Positions 11,390-22,963 of a DNA stretch of 64,000 bases are shown piece by piece. Numbering within the stretch: the first letter of the stretch is position 1; each line of letters opens with the position of its first letter. The translations under genes were made by a program, and so were the position numbers. The DNA lies in contig JADNYJ010000205.1 of the NCBI GenBank assembly GCA_015501075.1, forward strand, positions 1 through 64,000. Reading direction: 5' to 3'. The notes beneath the pieces are model-generated. The model ran no database searches. It had not been told where the DNA came from and saw only the letters and a program-made list of their open reading frames with translations. Source of the stretch: Gymnopilus junonius (Eukaryota > Basidiomycota > Agaricomycetes > Agaricales > Galerinaceae).

Positions 11390-12654
11390 ATTGATATCAA
11401 GTGAACATGCTACATATGAATATTAATAAGGAGGAAAAATCAATATAAATGACTGATCATTTAATCCGACGTCGCCCACTTTCAGGTATCCCTCATGCTC
11501 CAATTTGTCCCATTTCCGATTCGGCTCACACTATTGTCACTACAGACGGAATGGTACATGAGTGTGATGTGCTGGTCAGCAAAGTAAAAGAGGAAGAAAC
11601 TTACCATTTTCTGCCCACCGCCTTTGAGGTTAGGTTGCGCACGCATGGTCAGCGGCGGCGCATTGACAGTTGGGGATAAGGATGAGCACTTGGGTGTCAA
11701 TAGCCTTATTGGTCTGAAACTTAGGAAAGGCATAGAAAACAATAAGCATGTGACAGAAAGATCTGGATCCAAAAAAAACTTACTTTGGCTTTATCCATCA
11801 CCTTATGGCTCAGATGTTCACAGAGTCCTTGTTAATGTTGTCCTTGCATTTCTACTTCCTTTTCCAGTGCAAATATCATGCCTTCGACCTAGTCACAGAG
11901 GCAGCTTCCTGTATGGGTTATAGAGCAGCCATTATTACACCACATCAAAAGTTATAGTGATGCAAAACCCAAGGTTCCTCATCCTCCTTACTATACAGGC
12001 CCTCGCTCATCAGCTGGACTTCCATCTGCTTCGGCTTGTTCTGCACATGCATGCCTTGGCTTGACTACGGTCATAATTCATGGTGAAAGAAGAAGAAAAG
12101 GCAGACGTACCTGGTGTGACACAATACCGGAGGAAAGGACATCACTGAAGATATCTTCGTCCATGAGCTCTGCTACTGTGAACCCCTGCCAAAGAAGTGC
12201 AAACTGGGGAAGGACAGACGAGTTCTGGGGTGATGCTGAATGTGACTCATAATGGGTGACAGTCTGCGATGAACTGCTGCACGTGCTCGACACAACTCAG
12301 AATCGTCCGACGCCAAGTGCAGATTCATTCTCACCATACAAGATTGCCCCTCAATTTGGATGGATTTATTAGAAATCGTACATGGCATACCTACTGAAGT
12401 ATCCAGGATGACATGAGCAGTACGAAATCCTTCCTCATTAGTCTTTTCTCACTACTCAATATACTTGGCCTTTTTATTTCTCCTTGTCATTCTCTCTTTA
12501 TCAAATTTCTCCTGGCCAATGTGGATACAAGAAAAAGGCCATCGAGCAGAAACAACAAGAGTATGAAGTCATACAGTGAGAGCTGATCCCTCTGAAGCCC
12601 AGCAGTTTCTGTCATTTCACTGCCTCTCTGAGACTGAACCAAGGCTCCCAAGGA
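11390..12654. other. intergenic, possibly decayed minus-strand exons
   Basis: No gene is recognised. On the minus strand, open stretches at 11482-11772 and 12078-12388 look protein-like in composition but match no family I know. They cannot be joined into a continuous spliced frame by eye. Confidence 0.25.
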
Positions 12655-15450
12655 CGATTTTTAAAAGTGGCCATGATGGATACCACATGCAAGCCTAAGA
12701 TTAGAAACCCTACAATTTGGCTTTAAATTTGATGACAGGTTGCAATGACTCGCAAGGGTCTTTTTTTCATTCAAAAAAAAAAATAGAAGCCCTCGGCAAT
12801 CCGATAATGGCCTCCAGCAGTAAACTGAGGAGCATGTAATATTGGTAGGCGATATTGATTCACTTATCGATCCCAATTCCCATGTCATTTCACTCAAGAT
12901 TCAGCATTGATTTGCCGTGCTTCGAAAAAAAAGGCAAGAAGAACGGCTAATGGTAGTCGGGCATGCACCTGAAATAAATTAGAAAACAGGTATTTTGAAA
13001 AATGTATGCTAGTCATTCTGGAAAACAAGGGAGTCAATTTAGGGAACAACAGCACAGGACGGTGGTGAAAGTATTTGACATTTCTGCTACACATTACCTT
13101 CTACCTGCCCCAAGGTTTGTGCATTCATAGTTTTTCAGCCTTTTGCAAGTCATAAGAAAGAGCACCCTGCCGTACTGCAGGGACCCAGGTTGTATTTTCA
13201 CAAAACCCCGGATGCAGTGCCTGAATTGGTTCATTGTTGTACAAAGTAGGCGTCCACCTAATTCTCTCTTATTCTCCCCAACTTTTAATGTTAACCGTCA
13301 TACCCCCATACCCTACTCCTTCAACCATGTCCTGGAATCCTGCATCTGAGGACGATGGCTTCACCAACTTTAACTATAACTACAACTACAACTACAACTA
13401 CGTCTTGAACACTCAGAACAACAGTTTGCAACAGCAGCCTCGGTTCAATGTTCAACAGGGTGAGCCCTTCCTCTTGCATTCTGCACCAATTTCCTGCTCA
13501 CGATCTCATCAGATGCTTTCTATGCCATCCATCAAGAGAGGATAAATACTCCTACTCCAGCGTTTTCCTTTGTTACACCTTTGCAAGCTGCCATCGCGCA
13601 ACCTATGGGACCTCAGTTCATGAACGAGGCACAGGCATATTCTCAACCATCCTTTAACTCTTCCTCATCCATTGGACATGCCATGAACATTGATTCCTCT
13701 GGCTTTTCTCAGCCGTTACGGCCGCCCTTCTACCATATGAGCTTGTCTTTGGATGTTCACCATCTTCTTCCAAATCCAGGAGTTGAGCTTCCTCTGACTG
13801 AAAATGGACTCATGCAAGGTAATTTTGTTCCAATTTCCCAGTCTAATGAATACTCTGAACTGTTTTATTAGGCACCTTTTCTCCAATGGAATATACTGCC
13901 TCTTCCGCCACTTCTGCGCAGTCCTTCCAGTGGCCTTTCTATTCCATGACCTCAGTATACGACATTCACAGTGGCCGTCCATCACCAGCCTCCGACACTA
14001 ACTGGGTTGCCCGAGTAAGAGCCGAACACGATGTCAGTGGATATGGACATGGGCAGGGTATGTTCCCTCTATATTTCTGGGTGCAATAGATAATCTGAAT
14101 GGTTTGATTGTGCAGGTATGGTATCCCCAACGAAATATACTACCTCCCCTATCACCGGTGCATCTTGGTTCAGTACAACTGAACACCCGTCAAATCATCA
14201 GCGCGAAGAGAGCCAACATCCTTTCCAACCTGACCTTGTCTGCTGCATGCGAGGGAATCCATACCCTCAGCCACCATCACCTCCTCATCCCGTCCCACTT
14301 CAGAGTACCCACATTCCACTTCCAACATTCAAAAATCAATGGGAATCACCTCATCAAGTTCAATCAGCCCCGAACTTGTCATCAAGGAACATTCAGCTGA
14401 CAATTGCCTTGAAGTCCTCGGGCCAAGACCCCATCGGCCACCACAGTTTAGGATGGACACTTAACGAAGGGACACGGGAAAGTCATCAGCATAATAATTC
14501 TAATCTCCATCAAGGAGAGATAGAATGCCAAAATTATAAATGTCACTGGTTGCCTGCAACCAGTTGGCAAACCAGCTCAGAGCATGAAGTTGCCGAGCAG
14601 AATCAGTTTCATGCTGGACACCCCAGTGAAAGGTATGTTGAATGGTGTTCTCCCTCTCGAAAGGAGACTGAAACTTGTGACAGCCAGCACGAAGAATACA
14701 AACCTTTTCACTACCCTGCACAGAGAGACTCCGCGACCTGCAGGAGGCAATACGACATCGGCAGCCCTCCCTTTGACATGCAGAGTCAAATCCCCCATCT
14801 CGAACCAGCCACAGCAACATTTCCGTCTTACGACATGGGACCTCTGCCCTCGCCCTTTTCTTCTATGATGGAGCTTTTCTCTGGACTGCCCTCCTCGTCA
14901 AAGCTGATCGCGTTCCAGTTTGAGGAGGATTTTCGCACAAATAAATCAGGAAAGAAGGTGACACTGTTGAAGCACGTTGTACCACAAGTTCTATTCACAG
15001 ACCCAATGACATTGGAAAACTGACCTCAATACGATGATGAGACTGATGAGGATAGCAATAGTGAGGAGGAGGAGGAGGAGGAGGAGGAGAGTGATGAAGA
15101 AGAAGAGAGCGATCCTGAGGGTGCAGAGAGAAGATCCTGATCCATTCCATTGTATTCCATAACATGCATAACATGTGACTTCATAGGAGATACGTAGGAC
15201 TGAATTTTTTGGTTACTTACAGCAAAATGGATAGAGATATGTTGTAACATTAACAGCAATATATTTTGTTATTCTTCTTGTCAATACTCCTTGTTTACCC
15301 CATTTTCACTGTAGCTCTCCTCATGAATTCTTTCTCTTTCGCAGATTCCCACAAGCTGCCTATTTTTAAAATCGCAAGCACTTTTCAATCTGGAAGGGCG
15401 ATTACTACAGACAAGACCATATGTTTGCTTTTCTCTGCGACTCCTCTGGT
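12655..15450. repeat. tandem segmental duplication, left unit
   Basis: Matches 17230-20078 in direct orientation along nearly all its length, including about 650 bp upstream of the gene, all exons and introns, and about 300 bp of 3' flank. Similarity stops after CTGCGACTCCTCTG. Small indels shorten the right unit's 5' flank or lengthen the left's. The paralogous gene starts are 4680 bp apart. Confidence 0.85.
13327..15023 (+). CDS. Tyr-Asn-run / HMG-box-like protein, copy A, truncated before its acidic tail
   Basis: Exons 13327-13459, 13513-13818, 13872-14057 and 14116-15023 join in frame through GT..AG introns conserved in copy B (18007). A further 51-base in-frame GTATGT..CAG segment at 14633-14683 is probably a fourth intron. 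The N-terminus has a Tyr-Asn repeat from codon 17. A Ser/Pro/Gln-rich middle follows, then a region ending SQHEEYKPFHYPAQR and a basic patch, loosely like helix 3 of an HMG box. The frame stops at TGA 15021-15023, where copy B has CGA (Arg). This removes the Asp/Glu-rich end that is still readable to about 15140. Predicted length is 510 residues, or 493 if the 51 bases are spliced. It could be a nuclear regulator, possibly an HMG protein; this is inference. Confidence 0.55.
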
Positions 15451-15895
15451 GTATGGTACTTTTGAGTATTTCCTTTTGTAGTTACCTCACGTTCCTCTGA
15501 CTGTGTTATGGCGAAGTAGCTAGTTTTCTGTCGCCTCACTTTAAAACCTTGCGTCTTTCCATTGTGATGACTATTCATGGTAAACAAAGAACTTGCTGCA
15601 TCACGGTGCAACCTGTCTCAGCCTCTGACTGCAGTGTCCACACCCATCATGTCGTCAAATCAGTCGTCGATCAGAACCATCTGGAAATTGCATTATGAGA
15701 TCTGCTACACAGTGGGAATATATTCAAAGACCTGAGTCATCTGAACGTTATATGCACGGTACCCACTGCCTTCATCCACATATCTTCCCTTCATATACTG
15801 TAAGTAGCTTCATGCTAGATGATAGGTCGCTGTTGCTACTTCCCCTGAATTGAAGTGATGCTGACATTGTATACTCTGCTTTCAGAAGTAGGCGA
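15024..15895. other. duplicated 3' flank and dispersed repeat
   Basis: To 15140 this is the untranslated former acidic tail of copy A, including a GAGGAG microsatellite. The duplicated 3' flank continues to about 15450. Then comes dispersed repeat copy 2 at 15524-15662 and the copied 5' flank of the following dead F-box gene. Confidence 0.6.
15524..15662. repeat. 139-bp dispersed repeat, copy 2
   Basis: Direct match to 8286-8424 with roughly ten substitutions. It precedes the dead F-box copy, whereas copy 1 lies by the EEP gene, so it moved or was copied independently of either gene. Confidence 0.7.
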
Positions 15896-17093
15896 GATGG
15901 ACTCATGCACCATTCCGCTTGAGCTATTGTTCGTCATCATAACGCACATGGACCCATCTTCGCCAGAGGGTCTGAAATGTCTATCTACCTGCACTTCCAC
16001 AAATTACGCTCTTCTCAGTTGTTGCCAATGGCGGCTTTCCAGAGATGTGCAGCTTTTTTATCTATTTCTCACTAATGGAAACCACTGTGTCGTTCTTTGT
16101 GATGAGCAAGGGACGGATGACAGGGCGGAGGTTCCTCCACCTTCTCAAAGCCTCGCCACATATAGGCTCATATGTTGAGAACCTTTTTTTTTGAACCTCA
16201 CAATTATTATAAAACCAGATGAAAGCAGACACAAACCCTTAGTTTCAGAGTTCAGATTTGTTCTCGCTGTACAAAATTGTCCCTCAATTAACGAATCTTA
16301 GGGGGTTTATTACAACTCGTACACGTCATACTTATTGGAGTTCTTTCGATGACCGCATGAAATCCTTCTGGAAGTCGGCTATGGGCCAGATCGAAAGTTC
16401 ATAGTATTGCTTTTCAGTCCATCTCATTCGCCACTGGATATCTCAATGCTTCGGAGTCTAAAACTTGCATATGCATTCTCACCAGTATCTGACGTTGATG
16501 ATATGTTGTGTTGAAAATTTGTTCAAATAATCTCCAAGAGCTTGATCTATTCCTTGGTCTACCTAGTGCATTGTAGTTATCAATTACCTCGAGCCGACTA
16601 TATTTCCTAACGCCTTGTAAGTTACAGTCAGAAATGCAGGGCCGATCTCCTTAGAGAAGACACCCAATCTGGGAGTGTTACACAACCTTTGTCATATCTT
16701 TTTATGAACTACGATTAACCCTCATCCAATTTTCACTCTCGATGAGTACACTAACCTGAGTAACCTGTTATACATTGCGTTGACATTGAAAAGCTTACCA
16801 TTCGACAACTTCCATTGCAAGCAACTCCAGCTCACCCTGCAGGTAGAATTCTTTAATCTCCATAATTTTGAAAATGCTGTTCCCTCGCTATTCAGTTGGT
16901 CCGACCTCACTGGTCTGCTGGAACGAAGTGACTTATATTTTGAAACCTCAAGATCATGTTTCAGTGTGCAGAATACAATCTGCAACCGGTTTCAATCGCC
17001 ATAACATTTACAGCAATGGAAGATATCATGGACAGGAATGAAGGTTTGAAGAGACTGAGGGAGAAGGGAATGCTGTCATATGAATACTTTTAG
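15896..17093 (+). pseudogene. F-box-like protein, degraded sister of the 5485 copy
   Basis: ATG 15896 opens a frame closely matching the N-terminus at 5485 (PLELLFVIITHMDPSSPEG..), which fails after about 90 codons. Short matching pieces continue in all three frames: an intact HIGSYVENL segment near 16150, SHSPLDIS near 16420, an intron-like span near 16560-16630, a DNFHCKQLQLTLQVEF block near 16800, and the C-terminal NEGLKRLREKGMLSYEYF at 17037-17093. About 200 bp of the leucine-rich core are deleted around 16370. It is clearly dead, but useful as the reference showing the 5-base insertion in its sister. Confidence 0.8.
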
Positions 17094-18006
17094 TACATTT
17101 TGCTCGCTTGACCTAGTATGAGATAGTAGAATGAACGTGGTAAATGTCCAATATTATTGAGGGAGGAGTCCTTTTAAATCCTTATGTTTTTGTCGCTTCA
17201 CCGCCTCTCTCTAAGAGGCTCCCAAGTATGATTTCAAAAGTGGTCACGATGGATAGCACGCGCAAGCCTAAAATTAGAAACTCTGATTTCGACACGTCGC
17301 AATGACACGCGAGGGTCTTTATTGCAAAAAAAAAATATAAGGCCTCGGCAATTTGATAAAGATCACAGCAGTAAACTGAGAAGCATGAAATATTGGTAGG
17401 CGATATCGATTCATGTATCGATCCAATTTCTCATGTCATTTCATGCAAGGCTATGTTTGCGCGAGGCATCATGTGTCCGCGGCATTGATTGTCGTGATTC
17501 GAAGGCTCAAAAAAAAATGAATAGAGGTTATTTGCAACTTCTGAACGAACGAAAAATATACCCTCATAAGGCAAAAAGTGGGGCCTTCAGCCAATCAGAG
17601 ACCCGGTAGGCTCCACATTTTCGTTTGAACGGAATTTGCAAATAATCTTTAATGAAGGACGCCTAATGGTAGTCATGGCTGTGTATGGAGTTAATGGAAT
17701 GTTGTAAAATGGTGAGCTAATCATTCTGGGATGCAATGAAGCCAGATTAAGGAATAACATGGTCGGCTGGCGGCGAATAGATTTGGGGCATCTTCTACTG
17801 CTCATGTTTTTGTCCAGCCTCTTGGAAAGGGCAGGAAAGGGCAGCCTGTCGTACTGCGGGGACCCTGGTTTTATTTTCGCAAAATCCCGAAGCGAGTGCC
17901 TGAATTGGTTCATTGTTGTACAAAGTAGGCGTCCACCCTAATTCTCTCTTATTCTCCCCAACTATCAACGTTGACCGTCATACCCCCATACCCTACTCCA
18001 TCAACC
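17094..18006. other. 5' flank of copy B, mostly duplicated
   Basis: From about 17230 it parallels 12655-13326. It ends with a pyrimidine-rich TTCTCTCTTATTCTCCCCAAC stretch in both units, likely the core promoter / 5' UTR. No separate gene is seen. Confidence 0.5.
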
Positions 18007-20078
18007 ATGTCCTGGAATCCTACATCTGAGGACGACGGCTTCGCCAACTATAACTATAACTACAACTACAACTACGTCTTAAACACTCTGAACAACAGCT
18101 CCCGACAGCAATATGGTGATCCACAGGGTGGGCCCTTTCCCTTGCATTCTGCACCGATTTCCCACTCACGATCTCATCAGATGCTTTCTACGCCGTCCAT
18201 CAAGAGAGGACAAACACCCCTGCTCCAGCGTTTTCCTTTGCTATGCCTTCGCAAGCAGCCATCGCGCAACCTACGGGCCCTTGGTTCATGAATGAGGCGC
18301 AGGCACAATCTCAACCGTCCTTTAACTCTCCTTCGTACATGGGACACGTCATGAACATTGATTCCTATGGCTTTTCGCAGCCGTCACTGCCGTCCTTCCA
18401 ACACATGAGCTTGTCTTCGGATGTTCACTATCTTCTTCCAAATCCAGGAGTCGAGCTTCCTCAGACTGGAAACGGACTCGCACAAGGTAATCTTTTTCCG
18501 CATTTCTCTGATTAATGAATACTCTAAACTGTTTTGCTAGACGCCTTTTCTTCAATGGAATACGCTGCCTCTTCCACCAGCTCTGCGCAGTCCTTCCAGC
18601 GACCTTTCTATTCCCCGACCTCAGTATACGACATTCACAGTGGCCGTCCTTCACCAGCCTCTGACACTAACTGGATTGTTCAAAGAGCAAGAGCCGAGCG
18701 CAATGACAGTGGATATGGACATGTACAGGGTAAGGCCGCGCTATATTTCCGGGTGCAATAGATAATCTGAATAGTTTGATTGCGCAGGTACGTATCCTTC
18801 GGCAGAACATACCACCTCCCCTATCGGCGATGCATCTTGGTTCGGTACGACTGAATATTCCACAAATCATCAACGCGAAGAGAGCCAGCGTCCTTTCCAA
18901 CCTGATCTATTCCGCCGCACACCAGGGAATCCGTACCCTCAGCCATCATCATCTCCTTGTCCCATCCCAGTTCAGAGTACCCACACTCCACCTCCGATAT
19001 TCGAAAAGCGGTGGGGATCGCCTCATCATGTTCAGTCAGCCCCGCCCTTGCCATCAATGTACATTCAGCCAACGGTGGTTTTGGAATCTTCGCACCAATA
19101 CCCCACTCAACATCATGGTCCTAATCTCCATCAAGGAGAGTTAGAACCCCAAAAAATTATATGTCACCGGTTGCCTGCAACCGGTTGGCGAACCAGCTCA
19201 GAGCACGAAGTTACCGAGCGGAATCAGTTTCACGCTGGACACCCCGGTGAAAGGTATGTGAAATGGTGTTCTCCCTCTCGAAAGGAGACTGAAACTTGTG
19301 ACAGCCAGCACGAAGAATACGAACCTTTTCACTACCCTGCACAGAGAGACTCCGCGACCCGCAGGAGGCAATACGACATCGGCGGCCCTCCCTTTGACAT
19401 GCAGAGTCAAATCCCCCATCTCGAACCAGCCACGGCAACATTTCCGTCTTACGACATGGGACCTCTGCCCTCGCCCTTTTCTTCTACGACGGAGCTTTTC
19501 TCTGGACCGCCCTCCTCGTCAAAGCTGATCGCGTTCCAGTTTGAGGAGGATTTCCGCACAAATAAGTCAGCAAAGAAGGCGACACTGTTGAAGCACGTTG
19601 TGCCACAAGTTCTATTCACAGACCCAATGACATTGGAAAACCGACCTCAATTCGATGATGAGACTGATGAAGATAGCGATAGTGAGGAGGAGGAGGAGGA
19701 GGAGGAGGAGGAGAGTGATGAAGAAGAAGAGAGCGATCCTGATGGTGCGGAGAGAAGATCCTGATCCGTTCCGTTGTATTCCATAACATGCATAACATGT
19801 GACTTCATAGGAGATACGTAGGAGTCCTGAATTTTTTCATTACTTACAGCAAAATGGATAGAGATATGTTGTAACGTTAACAGCAATATATTTCGTTATT
19901 CTTCTGGTCAATACTCCTTGTTTACTACGTTTTCACTGTAGCTCTCCTCGTGAATTCTTTCTCTTTCGCAGATTCCCACTAGCTGGCTATTTTAAAATCC
20001 CCAGTACTTTTCAATCTGGAAGGCGAACACGTTTCTACAGACAAGACCATATGTTTGCTTTTCTCTGCGACTCCTCTG
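17230..20078. repeat. tandem segmental duplication, right unit
   Basis: Direct copy of 12655-15450, carrying copy B of the Tyr-Asn-run gene with the same exon-intron layout. The dead F-box gene at 15896-17093 separates the two units. Confidence 0.85.
18007..19764 (+). CDS. Tyr-Asn-run / HMG-box-like protein, copy B (intact)
   Basis: Exons 18007-18127, 18181-18486, 18541-18729 and 18788-19764 give a continuous 530-residue frame. A 51-base GTATGT..CAG segment at 19254-19304 is in frame and conserved as an intron-like segment (53 bases) in the third copy at 49478, so 513 residues are likely. Features in order: a Tyr-Asn run near residues 16-26; a long Ser/Pro/Gln/His-rich disordered region; ERNQFHAG..., then SQHEEYEPFHYPAQR and a basic RRRQ, comparable to the end of a divergent HMG box; SKLIAFQFEEDF; a ten-Glu run within a 40-residue acidic tail; then ERRS. 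This domain order suggests a DNA-associated regulator with an acidic tail. No firm family match can be claimed. Confidence 0.65.
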
Positions 20079-20445
20079 ACTTCAGTGAATATCGTGTGGT
20101 AAAACGGACAAGCCCACCAACTCCCTTCTACTCCTCCTTCAATACTCGACAAATTGAAATTCATTACAGCGAATTTGTATTCCCCCTCCTCCGATGATTT
20201 TCCCTTTTACTCTGGGTAACATGGTGTCCGACCTTTTCCGACTTGTTTCCAAATCCATCGAACAATGGCTTCAAAGAATCCATGAACAGTTATATTTTAC
20301 CAGATACTCGTCTTGTCCAGTAAAGTTCACCGGCAAAAATTTGAGTGGCACCGTCAGTCTTCAAATTCAAGTTCAACGCGTTCATTCCTTTCTTACCCCC
20401 AACTTCCAACTATTGGTTCATTTCTCAAAGCAGTCAAGCGCAAGT
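19765..20445. other. duplicated 3' flank, then F-box upstream region
   Basis: The duplicated flank runs to about 20078. An open frame from 20194 leads in frame into the next gene's start at 20446, but the extra 84 residues have no counterpart in relatives. The stretch is more likely 5' UTR or promoter. Confidence 0.45.
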
Positions 20446-21817
20446 ATGCAAACTCCAGCTCAGAGATTCTTCTCCATCCCCGAACTACTGAGCCTCGCCG
20501 TCGATAACGTTCGAGTAAAGGATCTCAATGCTTGTTCGGGTGTGAACCTCGAATTACGCATTATATGTCAAGAGCGTATTTTCAATCACATCAAGCTTTC
20601 CTACCGGACCACAACCCTTCCGAACCTTGGTTTGGAGTGTCTCTGCGATAATGACGGCGGGATGGAGTTCCTCAAACTGCTTGAAGTGTCGCCACAGTTG
20701 GCATCTTACGTTCGCCGTATAGATATCGATATCCATCATGTCGAAGAAACGGACAGTATCATTGATTCAATCATGCCTAATTTCTCTTTCTATGAGATTT
20801 TTCCAAAGTTGGGTAGATTGCGTACGATCCTTGTGGACTGTTTTATGGATTGGCCAAAGTTCGAACCGCAAGCGCGGTTATTCCTTGCCCACATTTCTTC
20901 CAGAGTCCCAGAAGTAAACTTTTCGGCACTTCGGGCGGTCCCCCTCTCAGCATTTGTTAACACCGACATTCCGAAGTTGAAACAACTCTGCATTTCGAAT
21001 GTGTATGAGGAGGAATCGGACAATACGGGAACCTCACTTTCGCAAGTTACCAATGCTAAAGTGATTAAGCTGGACTCACTCGATGTTGGATTCGGTATCC
21101 ATGGCTTTATGCTTGTGTTTGATCCTGCCTTGTGCATGTTCACCTCACCCAGATCACCATTCGACTTCAGTGAGCTTCGGGCTCTAGACCTCTGCTGCTC
21201 AAACTATACCATCGCTGGCATTCAAGAAATAATAGAAATATGTAGCACTAAACTTGAAAGGCTTCGCTTCCATGTGGATCAGCCCCTCGGTGCGCAAGCT
21301 CAGTACTTTATTTACATCCATCGCTCACTGGTTCTACTTACATCCAGCTGACCAAGATGTTAGCCCTCTTTCACCTCCTGACCTCGGCTCACTTCACAAT
21401 CTGCACCATCTCGCAATCTACACTGCTGTCCACCATGAAGCAGCTGACGACGACGATTACGGGAACAGGGATGACTTCCCTTTGATTGCATCGATGATGC
21501 AGACCTTACCCTCATCGCTTCACGGCTCGCGAGATCTCCAAGTTGACTTCGAGGTCAATATTCTTGAGGATGATGAGTCTGACTATGTCTTTGACACTAT
21601 CCCATGGTCCGACCTCCTCCATGTGATCAGAGAAGACAAGATCCTTTCATGCCTGAAAGAAGTCAATCTCATCGTCCAAGTGAGCTTTGGTGATCTCATA
21701 GATGACGACGAGTCCGAACTACTAGAATTGTTGGATGACAACGAAGACGTGAAATTCTTGAAGGAAAAAGATATACTTACCTGTACTGGAAAACAGCGTA
21801 ACCCCATTTTCATCTAG
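20446..21817 (+). CDS. F-box-like / leucine-rich protein, divergent intact copy
   Basis: Two exons, 20446-21289 and 21348-21817, with a 58-base GT..AG intron at the position shared by the family, give a continuous 437-residue protein. The N-terminus (FFSIPELLSLAVDNVRVKDLNACSGVN..) is the F-box-like block in diverged form, lacking the SPEGRQSL motif. CQERIFNHIKLSYR matches the family's linker. The body is leucine-rich (LRALDLCC, LERLRFHV). The C-terminus is unusually acidic (LIDDDESELLELLDDNED) and ends in FLKEKDILTC. The ATG at 20446 aligns with the starts of relatives; an in-frame ATG at 20194 would add 84 residues. It is the most diverged of the + strand copies and undamaged, so probably an older paralogue under selection. 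Confidence 0.7.
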
Positions 21818-21917
21818 GTAGTACATACAGTACATAAGTTTTGGCGATTTCTTAAACATATCGACGTTATTGGAGTAGCCATTGGTTGGTCATTAGTCTG
21901 CAGAAAGATGCACCTGC

Positions 21918-22963
21918 TAGTGTTATCCCCGAGGCGATGTGAGGCGAAGCGAGGTCGGTGATTGCCGATGTCTTTTTTTCGTCCAATGAGATTGTGGCTA
22001 TAAATTAGATGTAGACCGTAGATAACGACGACAGTAAATTATATGAATCTAAACACACTACGATGATAAATGGAGTGAATTAAGAAGCCTCATTTGCACT
22101 TTGGATTAACTGAGCAAGTTCATCAAATTTACCCGTCGCCATGAGCTCATCAAGGGCGGATTCCGTGATAGGACCAGAAATCGTATAATCTGCCTCTTTA
22201 GCAAGTTCTTCCACGAAAGACAGTCGTTCGGATCGATGCGAAAATTTCAAAACCTGAAGGGCCTCGAGCAATGCCGGAGAAATTCGATTGCGATGCAGAG
22301 CACAGGTTTCTTTGCTGGAAGAGAATACCCATTCGCATGGGATGGAAGATGCTTGGACAGAAGTACGTCTGTGTAGGAGACGAGAAAAAATGCTGAGGTA
22401 CATGATACAGAGCTTGGGATGTTGAAGAACAAGCTTCCTGAGCATGATTTTGAGATTGAGAACGAGCATTCTGAGATGGAGGAGGGCTAGGGGAGTCAGG
22501 AAGATGGAGATCTGGCTCGTTAAGGAGCTCATATTCAGCATCCCAATTCATACTGAAAATCTAAGTGCGCTTGAAGGGAAAAAGCGGGGATCATTTCTGA
22601 AGATGCGATTGAAGGGGCCATTTTATACCTTTCAGTGAGAGCTCCTAGGCGAAACAAACATCGTACGACGGAAATTCGGCGGTAAAAATCAGAAAATTTT
22701 ATTCAGGCACATAAAGTATCATAGTGATGAATATTTACTATGCTTCTAGCGGAAGGGAGGACGGAGGAGAAGGAGCGCGATGATTTAAGGCGCTGAGACG
22801 CGTTTGGACGCGCGGGCGAGCGCATCACGTGTACAATTTGATGCCACTTCGCGTGACTTCGACGAAGTGACCTCGAACCACCTGCTGTCATCGAAGTGGT
22901 TCGAAGTGCCTTGATTTCGAACCGAAGGGAGGTACACCTCGAAGCCACCTCGCTCCGGGGACC
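21918..22963. mobile_element. hAT element remnant
   Basis: The left end TAGTGTTATCCCCGAGG and its GAGGCGAAGCGAGG subterminal repeats match the complete hAT at 50078 (TAGTGTTGTCCCGAAG..). The right side carries the inverted counterparts (GTGACTTCGACGAAGTGACC, CCACCTCGCTCCGGGGACC) but the last bases are degraded, and no 8-bp duplication is visible. It encloses a minus-strand transposase fragment. The internal transposase core is missing, so it is an old deletion derivative. Confidence 0.75.
22080..22551 (-). pseudogene. hAT transposase C-terminal dimerisation region (remnant)
   Basis: Reading leftward, the sequence gives ASSIPCEWVFSSSKETCALH followed by RNRISPALLEALQVLKF, the well-known hAT C-terminal dimerisation signature. 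A short conserved helical end (FVEELAKEADYTISGPITE.., stop at 22080) follows. Upstream, an overlapping frame from 22551 (MNWDAEYELLNEPDLHLPDS..) is probably the diverged N-terminal exon. The frames are not joined by a clear intron. The DNA-binding finger and catalytic DDE region are absent. The same N-plus-C arrangement occurs in the element at 50078. Confidence 0.8.

Noticed and set aside
11482..12388. Minus-strand gene with a 33-base intron
   Set aside because: The candidate intron is too short and the pieces do not join into a continuous frame.
15060..15120. GAGGAG tract as a stand-alone microsatellite
   Set aside because: It encodes the conserved Glu run of the gene family (open in copy B at 19683-19740), so it is coding in origin.
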